This document shows positions 36,495 through 47,200 of a stretch of DNA of 64,000 nt, piece by piece. The stretch covers positions 1 to 64,000 of the forward strand of contig NZ_SDMQ01000010.1 of assembly GCF_004324755.1 (NCBI RefSeq), written 5' to 3'. Source of the stretch: Propioniciclava sinopodophylli. Its GTDB lineage: Bacteria; Actinomycetota; Actinomycetes; Propionibacteriales; Propionibacteriaceae. Each line of letters begins with the position of its first letter. Within the stretch, counting starts at the first letter, position 1. Both the position numbers and the translations under genes were made by a program. The notes under the pieces are model-generated. The model saw only the letters and a program-made list of their open reading frames with translations. It had not been told where the DNA came from and searched no databases.

Positions 36495-37676
36495 TTGAGC
36501 GACTACTACGAGGTCCTGGGCGTGCCCCGCGACGCCACCGGCGACCAGATCAAGAAGGCGTACCGAAAGCTGGCAATGAAGTACCACCCGGACGTGGCCG
36601 GCGACCCGGCCTCGGCGGAGAAGTTCAAGGAGATCGGCGAGGCCTACGCCGTCCTGAGCGACGACAAGAAGCGCCAGATGTACGACCTCGGCGGCGACCC
36701 CATGCGCGGCGGCGCGGGCGGCTTCGGCCCCGGCGGCTTCGGCGGGTTCCCCGGCGGCGCGCAGGGCTTCGACGTCGGAGGCCTCTTCGACGCGATGTTC
36801 GGCGGCCAGGGCTCGCGCGGGCCGCGCAGCCGCGTCCGCAAGGGGCAGGACGCCCTCGTCCGGCTCAACCTCACGCTCTCGGAGGCGGCGTTCGGCGCCA
36901 CCAAGCCGATCCGCGTCGACACCGCCGTGATCTGCCCGACGTGCTCGGGCAGGGGCGCGGCGGACGGCACCGAGCCGGTCACCTGCACCACCTGCCACGG
37001 CGCCGGCGACGTCCAGACGGTGCAGCGTTCGTTCCTGGGTGACATCCGCACCGTCCAGCCCTGCCCGACCTGCCGGGGCTACGGCACCGTGATCGAGCAC
37101 CCGTGCGGCGAGTGCACCGGCGAGGGCCGCGTCCGCTCCACCCGCACCATCAACGTGAAGATCCCCGCCGGCGTGAGCACGGGCAACCGCGTCCACCTCG
37201 ACTCCCAGGGCGAGGTCGGCCCCGGCGGCGGCCCCTCCGGTGATTTGTATGTCGAGCTCTCGGTGAGCCCGCACGACGTCTTCAAGCGCGACGGCGACAA
37301 CCTCGAGATGGTCGCCAAGCTGCCCATGACTGCGGCGGCGCTGGGCACCGAGGTGTGGATCGACACGCTCGAGGCCGACGTCGAGGGCACGGTGCCCGAG
37401 GAGTTCCGGGTGAAGCTGGACGTGCCGCCCGGCACCCAGTCCGGCACCCGGCTCGTCGTGCCGGCGCGCGGCGTGCCGCGCCTGCGTGGCACGGGTCGCG
37501 GCGACCTCGGCGTTACGCTGTTGGTGCAGACACCGCAGTCGCTGGACGACTCGCAGCGCGACCTCCTCCGCCAGTTGGCCGAGGCCCGCGGCGAGACCCG
37601 GCCCGCGGCGACGGTGTCGCGCGGCGCAGCGCACAAGGGTTTCTTCAGCAAGCTGAAGGACGCCTTCAGCGACTGA
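36495..37676 (+). CDS. dnaJ: chaperone DnaJ
   Basis: 393 residues on a TTG start preceded by GAAGGAATGAG. The J-domain HPD is at residues 31-33 (KYHPDVAG), the Gly/Phe-rich region at about 70-110 and four CxxCxGxG zinc motifs at about 148-215 ([32 protein letters not shown]). The C-terminal substrate-binding domains are complete. It stimulates DnaK ATPase. Pairing with hrcA, away from dnaK-grpE, marks it as the actinobacterial DnaJ2. Confidence 0.96.
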   Translation: MSDYYEVLGVPRDATGDQIKKAYRKLAMKYHPDVAGDPASAEKFKEIGEAYAVLSDDKKRQMYDLGGDPMRGGAGGFGPGGFGGFPGGAQGFDVGGLFDAMFGGQGSRGPRSRVRKGQDALVRLNLTLSEAAFGATKPIRVDTAVICPTCSGRGAADGTEPVTCTTCHGAGDVQTVQRSFLGDIRTVQPCPTCRGYGTVIEHPCGECTGEGRVRSTRTINVKIPAGVSTGNRVHLDSQGEVGPGGGPSGDLYVELSVSPHDVFKRDGDNLEMVAKLPMTAAALGTEVWIDTLEADVEGTVPEEFRVKLDVPPGTQSGTRLVVPARGVPRLRGTGRGDLGVTLLVQTPQSLDDSQRDLLRQLAEARGETRPAATVSRGAAHKGFFSKLKDAFSD

Positions 37677-37711
37677 GCCGCACCCGACGCGACGAACCAA
37701 GGCGAGGAGTC

Positions 37712-38458
37712 ATGACCGAAGCCCTCTTCCTGTCCGACCTGCACGCCCCGCAGGTGGGGGACACCTTCACGCTCGACGGTGACGAGGGCCGCCACGCGGC
37801 CACCGTCCGCCGGATCCGGGTGGGGGAGACCATCACCGTCGCCGACGGCGCCGGCACCGGCATCCGGGGGCCGGTGGTGTCCACCGACAAGGCGTCGGTG
37901 ACCCTGGAGGTGGCAGAGTTGCTGACCGCGGGCATCCCGCCGATCCGCTACCACGCCGTCCAGGCGCTCGCCAAGGGCGATCGCTCGGAGCTGGCGGTCG
38001 AGATGCTCACCGAGATCGGCGTCGACCGGATCATCCCGTGGCAGTCCAGCCGGTCCGTGGTGAAGTGGACCCACGACCGCCAGGAGCGCCAGCTCGGGAG
38101 GTGGCGGACGACCGCGCGCGAGGCCACCAAGCAGAGCCGCCGCCTGCGCGTCCCGATCGTGACCGCGGCCATGCCGACCTCGGAGCTGCTGGAGCTCATC
38201 CCGAGCATGGCGATCGCGTTCGTGCTGCACGAGACCGCAGAGATGACGCTGCGCCGCTTCGACCTGCCCACCCAGGGCGACGTCCTCATCATCATCGGCC
38301 CCGAGGGCGGGCTCACCGACCAGGAGGTGGCCGACTTCGTGGCCGCCGGCGCCCACCCGCTGCTCATCAGCGACGGCGTCCTGCGCACCTCGACCGCCGG
38401 GGTGGTGGCGCTTGCGCAGCTCCAGGCCTTCCAGCACCGCGTCAGCAAGGCCAAGTGA
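37712..38458 (+). CDS. rsmE: 16S rRNA m3U1498 methyltransferase RsmE
   Basis: 248 residues of the SPOUT fold. N-terminal PUA-like region (DEGRHAATVRRIRVGETITVAD), then QALAKGDRSELAVEMLTEIGV, QSSRSVVKW, REATKQSRRLRVP and the SAM-binding knot IIIGPEGGLTDQEV with SDGVLRTSTAG. A GGCGAGGAG ribosome site precedes the ATG. The dnaJ-rsmE pairing is widely conserved. It overlaps tgt by GTGA. Confidence 0.96.
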   Translation: MTEALFLSDLHAPQVGDTFTLDGDEGRHAATVRRIRVGETITVADGAGTGIRGPVVSTDKASVTLEVAELLTAGIPPIRYHAVQALAKGDRSELAVEMLTEIGVDRIIPWQSSRSVVKWTHDRQERQLGRWRTTAREATKQSRRLRVPIVTAAMPTSELLELIPSMAIAFVLHETAEMTLRRFDLPTQGDVLIIIGPEGGLTDQEVADFVAAGAHPLLISDGVLRTSTAGVVALAQLQAFQHRVSKAK

Positions 38459-39696
38459 GCGGCCCGGACGCCGACGCGCCCTTCGGCCTCACCCCCGGCA
38501 CGGTCCTGCCCAACGGGCGGGGCCGCACCGGGGTGATCACCACGCCCCACGGCGAGATCGCCACGCCCGCCTTCATCGCGGTGGGTACCAAGGCCACGGT
38601 GAAGGCCGTGACCCCCGAGGCCGTGGCAGGCCTGGGCGCCCAGGCTGTGCTCGCCAACGCCTACCACCTCTACCTGCAGCCCGGCTCGGACCTCATCGAC
38701 GCCGCCGGCGGGCTGGGCCGCTTCATGAACTGGCCCGGGCCCACCTTCACCGACTCGGGTGGCTTCCAGGTGATGAGCTTGGGCGTGGGTTTCCGCAAGG
38801 TGCTGGCGATGGACGCCGCGGGCGTGGCCGACGACGACGTCATCGCCGAGGGCAAGGAGCGCCTGGCCCACGTCGACGAGGACGGCGTGACGTTCAAGAG
38901 CCACCTCAACGGCGACCTGCACCGGTTCACGCCCGAGGTGAGCATGCGCGTCCAGCACGAGATCGGCGCCGACATCATGTTCGCCTTCGACGAACTGACC
39001 ACCCTCAAGAACACCCGCGGCTACCAGGAGGAGTCCGTCGAGCGGACCCACCGCTGGGCCGCGCGCTGCCTGGCCGCCCACCGAGCCCTGACCGACGAGC
39101 GGGTCGGCAAGCCGTACCAGGCGCTGTTCGGCGTCGTGCAGGGCGCCCAGTACGAGGACCTGCGCCGCAAGGCCGCCAGCGGGCTCGCCGCGTTGGAGGT
39201 CGACGGTCAGCGGTTCGACGGGTTCGGCATCGGGGGAGCCCTGGAGAAGGAGAACCTGGGCACGATCGTCGGCTGGGTGGCCGACGAGCTGCCGTTCGAC
39301 AAGCCGCGGCACCTGCTCGGCATCTCCGAGCCCGACGACTTGTTCGCCGCCATCGAGAACGGCGCGGACACCTTCGACTGCGTGAACCCCTCCCGCGTGG
39401 CCCGTAACTCGGCGGTCTACACCGCCGACGGCCGCTACAACCTGCTGACCGCCGCGAACCGCCGCCACCTCGGCCCCATCGAGGACGACTGCGACTGTTA
39501 CACGTGCGCCCACTACAGCCGTGCCTACCTGCACCACCTGTTCAAGGCCAAGGAGATGCTGTCGGCAACGCTGGCCACGATCCACAACGAGCGGTTCACG
39601 GTGCGGCTGGTCGACCACATCCGCGCCTCGATCGAGCAGGGTCGTTTCGACGCCTTCCGCGCCGCGTTCCTCGGCCGCTTCTACGCCCGCCGCTGA
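38455..39696 (+). CDS. tgt: tRNA-guanine transglycosylase
   Basis: 413 residues on a GTG start overlapping rsmE by 4 bases. It exchanges guanine-34 of GUN-anticodon tRNAs for a 7-deazaguanine base. The base-binding Asp100 is in FTDSGGFQVMSL, the nucleophile Asp308 in TFDCVNPSR, and the zinc site is Cys346, Cys348, Cys351 with a following His. The substrate-pocket loop reads IGGALEKENLG (around residues 258-268) where preQ1-specific bacterial enzymes have GGLAVGE and the eukaryotic queuine enzyme GGLSGGE. A YhhQ transporter lies 15 kb away, so queuosine salvage is likely. Confidence 0.93.
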   Translation: MSGPDADAPFGLTPGTVLPNGRGRTGVITTPHGEIATPAFIAVGTKATVKAVTPEAVAGLGAQAVLANAYHLYLQPGSDLIDAAGGLGRFMNWPGPTFTDSGGFQVMSLGVGFRKVLAMDAAGVADDDVIAEGKERLAHVDEDGVTFKSHLNGDLHRFTPEVSMRVQHEIGADIMFAFDELTTLKNTRGYQEESVERTHRWAARCLAAHRALTDERVGKPYQALFGVVQGAQYEDLRRKAASGLAALEVDGQRFDGFGIGGALEKENLGTIVGWVADELPFDKPRHLLGISEPDDLFAAIENGADTFDCVNPSRVARNSAVYTADGRYNLLTAANRRHLGPIEDDCDCYTCAHYSRAYLHHLFKAKEMLSATLATIHNERFTVRLVDHIRASIEQGRFDAFRAAFLGRFYARR

Positions 39697-39803
39697 GGGG
39701 GAGCACTCCCCGTTCCACCCGATCGGCTCGTGGAGTGTCGGTGCCCGCAGCTATGCTCGGCTGAGCGCCGGCACCCCCGTTCGGCGCCGGAGGAGGGGTC
39801 GGA

Positions 39804-40579
<776 letters not shown>

Positions 40580-40583
<4 letters not shown>

Positions 40584-42010
40584 CCACGTGGCCGTTCTCG
40601 TACAGCCCCGGCACGCTGGTCGGCTTCGCCACCGCCGACCTGGTCGCCCTCGTCGACCTGCCCACCGACGACGAACTCGTCGCCCGCATCGCCACCGTCG
40701 TCGCCGGCGAGGCGCCGACGCTGGACGCGGTGCTCGACATCCTGGTCAGCCGCGGCCTGCGCTCCGTCGACACCTTCGGCCTGGCCGCCCGCACCGGACG
40801 CGGCCTGCGTGTGCTCGTCCGCGGCGCCTGCCGCGCGGTGGCCGACGACCACTGCGCGGAGAGCGCCGAGGGCCTGTGGGCCGAGAGCGTCTGGGAGGGG
40901 GTGACGCAGGCCCAGCTCGTGACCGAGGACGCCAGCGCCCGCTCCCTGCCCCTGGCCGGCGGCGTCGTGCTCGCCTCCGCCCTCGGGTTCGGCACCCCCG
41001 GCGTGGCTGTGCCGGAGGCGTCCGCCCCGGTGGCGGCACCCGATCCGGACGAGCAGCCGGGCGAAGCGCCGGAGGGCGACGTCGCGGACGATCCGGACGA
41101 CCTCGCGGGCGAGCTGGCCGAGCCGGCCGAGCCGGTGGCGGAGCCGGCGACGGAGCCCTCCGCGGAACCGGTCGCCCTCGAAGACCCCGACCTTGTCCTG
41201 GCCGTGGCGCCCGACTACGACACCCACCTGGACGCGATCCCGCCGGAGCCGGCCGCACCCTCCGAACCCACCCCGGAGCCGGCCCACGCCACCCTCGCCT
41301 CCCCGCTCACGGGCCCGCCCCCGGGCGCCGAGGGAGAGCCGACCGACGACGACCCCGCCGGCAAGGCCGATCCCGAGCCCCTTGCCGTGCCCGCGGCGTC
41401 CGACGGCTTCATCGCCGCCATGCCGTGGTCGCTGGAGGACGCCTTCGCCGCCCCGCCCGCCCCCTCGCCGCCGGCGGAGGTCGCGGACGCCGGCCACACC
41501 GTCGACGGCCCCGCCCTGCGGGCCGCACAGGCGGCCCAGGCGGGCCGCGAGCCACTGGTCGTCGCCGTCCTCTGCCCGCAGGACCACCCCAACCCGGTGC
41601 ACGCCACCGCCTGCCGCGTCTGCGGCCAGCCGCTCTCGGCCCAGCAGCCCGTGGAGGTGCCGCGGCCGAGCCTCGGCGTCCTCAAGCTGGCCAACGGTGA
41701 CGTGGTCGCGCTCGAGCGCGGTGCCGTCCTGGGCCGCAACCCGCGCCTGCCGCAGGGCTGGACGGGGGAGCAGCCCCACCTCGTCCGCATCGATGATCCC
41801 GAGCGGGACGTGTCGGGCCAGCACCTCGAGGTGCGCCTGGACGCCTGGCACGTGCTGGTGCGTGACCTCGGCTCGACCAACGGCACCGAGGTGGCCCTTC
41901 CCGGCAGCGAGCCCGTCCTGCTGCGCGCCCACGAGCAGCTCTCCATCGAGCCGGGCACCCGCATCGTGCTGGCCGGGGTCTTCGAAGTCACCTACATGGC
42001 AGGCGCGTGA
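40580..42010 (+). CDS. FHA-domain protein with zinc ribbon
   Basis: 476 residues. The N-terminal part (1-150) is a globular alpha/beta region of no recognised family. An acidic Pro/Glu/Ala-rich linker follows (about 150-325), then a zinc-ribbon-like CPQDHPNP...CRVCGQPL (from Cys332) and a C-terminal FHA domain (about 375-476) with [15 protein letters not shown] and [10 protein letters not shown]. The FHA residues Arg, Ser, His and Asn-Gly are all present, so it should bind phosphothreonine. It likely docks on the kinase encoded next, which it overlaps by GTGA. Confidence 0.88.
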
Positions 42011-43554
42011 ACGCCGTCTCGGGCGCACCCCTCATCCCGGGCCTGGAGCACGTTCGACGCCTCGGGTCGGGCGGGTACGCCGACGTCTACCTGTACGAAC
42101 AGCGGATGCCCGCGCGTCGGGTGGCCGTCAAGGTGATGAAGGCCGCGGCGCTCAGTAGCGCCGACGCCCAGCGGTTCGCCGCGGAGGCGAACGCGATGGC
42201 GCTGCTGGAGCACCCGCACATCGTCCCGGTGTACGCCGCGGGCGCGACGGCCGACGGCCGCCCCTACCTCGTGATGATGTACTACCCGCAGGCGTCGTTG
42301 GCCGAGCGGGCCAAGCGCGAGCGGTTCAGTGTGGCCGAGGTGCTGCGCATCGGCATCCAGATCAGCTCGGCCGTCGAGACGGCCCACCGGGCCGGGCTGC
42401 TGCACCGCGACATCAAGCCGGCGAACATCCTGACCAGCCAGTACGGCACGCCCGGGCTCACCGACTTCGGCATCGCCTCCCACATGAGCGAGGCCGCCGA
42501 CGACGACGCGGGCGTCTCCGTGCCATGGTCGCCGGTCGAGACGCTCTACGCCTCCGGCCCCGCCACCGTCCGCTCCGACGTGTACTCGCTGGCCGCGACG
42601 CTGTGGCACCTGCTGGTGGGACGGTCGCCGTTCGAGGAGGTCGGCGGCGACAATTCCACCTACGCGCTGATGCGTCGCATCCGCGACGTGCCGCCCCCCT
42701 CCACGGGGCGCTCCGACGTGCCCGCCTCGCTCGACCGGTTGCTGCGGGCCGCCCTGGCCAAGGACCCGGGCGTCCGGCCGGCGTCGGCCCTCTTGCTGGC
42801 GCGGTCGTTGCAGGCCATCGAGCAGGAACTGCGCCTGACGCGCACCGAGATCATCCTCGCCGCCGAGGACAGGACCATGCGGGTCGCCGACGCACTGCCG
42901 TCCCCGGAGGAGACCCGGCTCAAGCCGCAGCAGGTCGTCGCGGCACCCGCGCCCGGCGGCTCGACCGTTGTTCGCCCCCCGGGGGCGGGCGAGCGGCCCC
43001 GGGCCACCGGGCCCGTCGAGGGGCGCATCCGCGAGGCCACGCAGTTGCGCTCCGACCTGACCTCGCCGCGCGCGGTGGGCGGAGCGCCGGACGACGCCAC
43101 GCACCTGCGATCCCGCGCGGCGCTGGCTGACTCGCCCGACGAGGCCGCGCCCGCGCGACCGGGCCGGGGGATCGTCATGGGCGCGGCCGCCCTGGCGGTC
43201 GTCGCCGTCGCCGTGGGGGCGTTCCAAGTGGTCGCGCGGGGCACCCCGACCGTGCCCGAGCCGGGGCTTACCGCCTCGGTACCGCCGCCCGAGCTCACCC
43301 GCGTGGTGCCCGACCCGGGCCCGGCGACCGTCACGGCCACGCGGTCGGGCGGGCAGGTCGACTTCGCCTGGACGTACGACCACGCGCTGCCCGACGACCA
43401 GTTCCTGGTGGTCGTGGACGGCGGCCAGCCCCAGCCGGTGGGCCGCCCCGAGCTGACTGTCGACGCCGCCGACCGGGCCTGCGCGGCCGTGCGGGTCATG
43501 CGCGCCGACGGGAGCGGCTACCAAGCCGAGTACTCACAGGAGGCCTGCGCATGA
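42007..43554 (+). CDS. membrane Ser/Thr protein kinase (Pkb2-like)
   Basis: 515 residues. The kinase domain (about 12-270) has the Gly loop RLGSGGYADVYLYE, Lys42, HRD at 133-135 (LLHRDIKPANIL) and DFG at 153-155. The activation segment ends GVSVPWSPVE instead of the usual GTxxYxxPE, so its regulation may differ from PknB. A long linker bears three T-x-L-(K/R) motifs (Thr303, Thr345, Thr365). One helix (about 389-411) leads to a short extracellular FN3-like domain; no PASTA repeats. It couples to the next gene by ATGA. Confidence 0.93.
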   Translation: MNAVSGAPLIPGLEHVRRLGSGGYADVYLYEQRMPARRVAVKVMKAAALSSADAQRFAAEANAMALLEHPHIVPVYAAGATADGRPYLVMMYYPQASLAERAKRERFSVAEVLRIGIQISSAVETAHRAGLLHRDIKPANILTSQYGTPGLTDFGIASHMSEAADDDAGVSVPWSPVETLYASGPATVRSDVYSLAATLWHLLVGRSPFEEVGGDNSTYALMRRIRDVPPPSTGRSDVPASLDRLLRAALAKDPGVRPASALLLARSLQAIEQELRLTRTEIILAAEDRTMRVADALPSPEETRLKPQQVVAAPAPGGSTVVRPPGAGERPRATGPVEGRIREATQLRSDLTSPRAVGGAPDDATHLRSRAALADSPDEAAPARPGRGIVMGAAALAVVAVAVGAFQVVARGTPTVPEPGLTASVPPPELTRVVPDPGPATVTATRSGGQVDFAWTYDHALPDDQFLVVVDGGQPQPVGRPELTVDAADRACAAVRVMRADGSGYQAEYSQEACA

Positions 43555-44246
43555 CCCACCCCCTCACCGTCGACTTCCTCGGCGAGCGCTACCACCCCAG
43601 CCGCGACGTCCCGTTCACCATCGGCCGGGACGCCGCCCTCGTCATCGACGACGACAACGGCTTCCTTCACCGACAGTTCCTGTCCATCACGTTCGCCAGC
43701 GGGCTGTGGTGGCTGAGCAACGTGGGCACCCAGCTCACCGCGACGGTCAGCCACGACGAGGGCCGCGTGCAGGCGTGGCTGGCCCCCGAGGCGTCCCTGC
43801 CGCTGGTGTTCGAGCACTCCGTGGTGTGGTTCACCGCTGGGGCGACGACGTACGATTTCGAACTGCACCTCACCGACAGCCTGCTGACCCCGATGACGGC
43901 GGAGCTCAACCCCGACGGGTCCGCGACCATGGGCCGGGTCACCCTCACCCCCGACCAGAGGCTGCTGGTGGTCGCCCTCTGTGAGCACGTGCTGCGCCGC
44001 GGCGACCGCGGGGCCGCTGCGGTGCCCCAGTCGGCGGCTGCCGCCGCCCGCCTGGGGTGGCCCGTCACCAAGTTCAACCGCAAGCTGGACGCCGTGTGCA
44101 GCAAGCTCGCCGACACGGGCGTGCGGGGGCTCCACGGGGGGCCCAGCAAGCTGGCCTCGTCGCGCAAGGCACGGCTCGTGGAGTACGCCATGGCGGCCCG
44201 GATCGTGACGGCGGATGACCTCGAGCTCCTGCCCCCGGTAGTCTGA
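43551..44246 (+). CDS. FHA-like domain protein with C-terminal helical domain
   Basis: 231 residues. The first 110 residues (FTIGRDAALVIDDDNGFLHR, then WWLSNVGTQLTATV) have the beta-sandwich pattern of an FHA domain but without the canonical Ser-x-x-His and Asn-Gly residues, so phosphothreonine binding is uncertain. The C-terminal part (about 120-231) looks like a winged-helix or helical domain (TPDQRLLVVALCEHVLRRG, AAARLGWPVTKFNRKLD). It may be a DNA- or protein-binding effector of the neighbouring kinase. Confidence 0.7.
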   Translation: MTHPLTVDFLGERYHPSRDVPFTIGRDAALVIDDDNGFLHRQFLSITFASGLWWLSNVGTQLTATVSHDEGRVQAWLAPEASLPLVFEHSVVWFTAGATTYDFELHLTDSLLTPMTAELNPDGSATMGRVTLTPDQRLLVVALCEHVLRRGDRGAAAVPQSAAAAARLGWPVTKFNRKLDAVCSKLADTGVRGLHGGPSKLASSRKARLVEYAMAARIVTADDLELLPPVV

Positions 44247-44267
44247 CAAGGAGTTTCTCACCCCACC

Positions 44268-47200
44268 ATGAAGGCACCCACCCTGATGCGACGCACCCCC
44301 GCCCTCCTCCCGGGCGCCCTCGTGACGCTCGCCCTCGCGGTGCTCATGGTGTTCGCCGCGATCGCGCCCGGGTTTCCGGTGCGCAAGCTTCACCTCAACG
44401 ACTCCGGCATCTGGGTCACCAACGACGCCGAAGCGTTGTTCGGGCGGCTGAACAAGTCGGCCGAGTCGCTCGACGGCCTGCTCGGCCCCGCCGGCGGCGC
44501 GCAGGGTGCCACCAGCTTCGCCCTGGACATCACCCAGGACGCCTCCGCGGTGATCGCCCGCGACATGCGCTCCGGCCGCGTCACGTCGCTCGACGTGGCC
44601 GGGGTCGCCCACCGCACCGACCGTGGCGGAACCATCGACCCGGCGTTCCCCCTCGACCTGCGGGCCGGCAGCGCGGCGGTGCTCGACCCCGCCAGCGGCA
44701 AGGTGTGGGCCGTCCGGTACGACCCGGACGCCCCCTCCATCGACGTCCCGCGACTCGAGGCGAGCCAGAAGCCCGTCGCGGACGTGGGCCGCGCGCCCGA
44801 CGGCGTCGTCGCCGGCCAGGCGGGCGACCTTTCCATCGGCCTCGACGGCGTGATCCACGTCGTCTCCACCAGCGGCAAGACGGCCATCATCCGCCCGGAC
44901 GAGGACGGCTTCGCCGAGCCCGAGTACCGCGACGGCCCCGAGCGCGCGTCGGTCCAGGTGGCCGCCGTGGGCGCCGACCACGCGGTCCTGGACGCGCAGG
45001 CCGGCCTCCTTACGCTGCCCAACGGCCAGGAGCACGACCTCGGCAGCGACCCGCAGGCGCGCCTCCAGGGCGCCTCGGCCGCTACGCCGACGGTCGCCGT
45101 GGCCACCAGCCAGGTGCTGCTCGGCATCGGGCGCGAGGCCACCCAGCTCGCCGTCGGCAACGGGGCGGCGCCGGCGCGCCCCGCGGTGCTGGCCGGCTGC
45201 ACCTTTGCCGCGTGGCCGGGGGAGCCCGGCACCGTCGTCCGCTCGTGCGACGGCGTCCCGGCCAGCGCGGAGCCGGGTGCCGAAGGTATGGCGCTGAAGA
45301 CGCCCGCCTTTCGGACCAACCACGGCCAGATCGTCCTGAACGACACCAGCGACGGCAAGATCTACTCCTTCGAGGAGCAGCGCTACGTCCAGAACTGGGA
45401 CGAGACGCAGCCGCAGGAGAGCTCCGACCAGGGCGACCCCAACAAGGAGAGCCGCGCCCGCGACGACCTCCCGCCCCACGCCGCGCCCGACGTCGTCGGC
45501 GCCCGCCCCGGGCGCACCACCGTCGCGCACGTGCTCGACAATGACGCCGACCAGGTCGGCCGCATCCTCGCCGTGGTCGACGTGACCCAGCCCGGCGGGG
45601 GAGCGTCGGCGTCCATCGCGCCCGATGGCCAGACCGTGCTCGTCACCCTGCCCGAGGGCGCCCAGGACACGTCGTTCCACTACACGATCAGCAACGGCTC
45701 CGGCACCGCCACCGCCCGCGTCGACGTCGACGTCCGGTCGAACTCCGAGAACAGCGCGCCCCGCCTGCGCGACGGCGCCGAGCCGCGCACGTTCTCGGTC
45801 GCCTCGTGGGGCACCCTCGTCCTGCCCGCGCTGGGCGACTGGCGCGACGACGACGGCGACCCGGTCGCGATCGACACCGTGACGGCCACGGGCCACAAGG
45901 TCGGCACCACGACCGACGGGCGCCTGACCTTCACCGCGCCCCGCGTCTCAGAGCCGACGATCGTGCCGCTTGCTCACGAGGTGTCCGACGGCCGCTCCCC
46001 GGCGCAGCAGGCGACGATGAACGTCAAGGTGCTCGCCTTCGACGCCACCAACGGCGACGCGCCCATCACCGAGCCGGACGCCGTGCGCGGCGAGGTGGGG
46101 CGCCCCATCCTCGTCCGGCCGCTGGGCAACGACATTCCCGGCGCCGACCCGCTGAACCCGCGCGCCACCCTCGAGCTCGCCTCCCGCATCCAGGCGGTGG
46201 ACGGGCTGGAGGTCGAGACCGACCTCAAGTCCGGCGAGGTGCTGGTCACAGCCCGCGAGGCGCGCACCTACTTCCTCGAGTACACCGCCAAGTTCGGCGC
46301 CGCCAAGTTCGCCCAGGGCAGCATCCGCGTCGACGTGGCCGAGGCGGGACCGACGACACCCACAGCGTCTCCCGACCACGTGACGGTGCGCGGCACGGCG
46401 CCGGCCATGGTCGACGTGCTCGCCAACGACGCCGACCCGTCGGGCCACATGCTCGTGGTGCAGTCCGCCGTCGAGGCGGACGCCGGCGACGACGGCGGCC
46501 AGCTGCAGGTGGCGGTGCTCAGGGGCCGCTGGGTGCGGATCATCCCGCGCACCGACCGTCTGGACCCCAACCCCAAGGTGATCCGGTACACGATCACCAA
46601 CGGCCTGTCCGCGCCCGTCGAGGGCACGATCACGGTGACGCAGCTGCCCGACCCACGGGTCGACGAGGCGATCATCCACGACGATTTCGGCACCGTCCGG
46701 GCCGGCGACACCGTGCTGGTCGACGTGCTCGCCAACGACACCTCCACCTCGGGGCAGGAACTGGTCATCGACCGCAACACCCCGGGCCTGCCCGCGGGCC
46801 AGCTGCGGGTGATCGATCCGAACCTACCCGTGGGGCAGGATCCGCCAGACATGGGCCAGGCCTACGTCGTGGACGACCAGGTGCGCTATGTCGCGCCCCA
46901 GACGGTGGCCGGGCCCCAGGAGCTCCGCGTCGAGTATCAGGCGTCGGTGGCCGGCGGCACGCCGCAGACCGGCGTGGTCACGATCACGGTGAACCCTCTG
47001 CCCACCGAGGAATCGCCCAACCGGGCTCCGGCGCCGCAGAACCTCGAGGCGCGCGCCAGCTCGGGCCAGACCATCGAGATCCCGATCCAGCCGTGGGGCC
47101 AGGACCCTGACGGCGACACCGTCACCGTCCTGGGACTCGCCTCACCGCCGACGAAGGGCCGCGTGCTGGGCTTCACGCCGAACGCGATCACCTACCAGGC

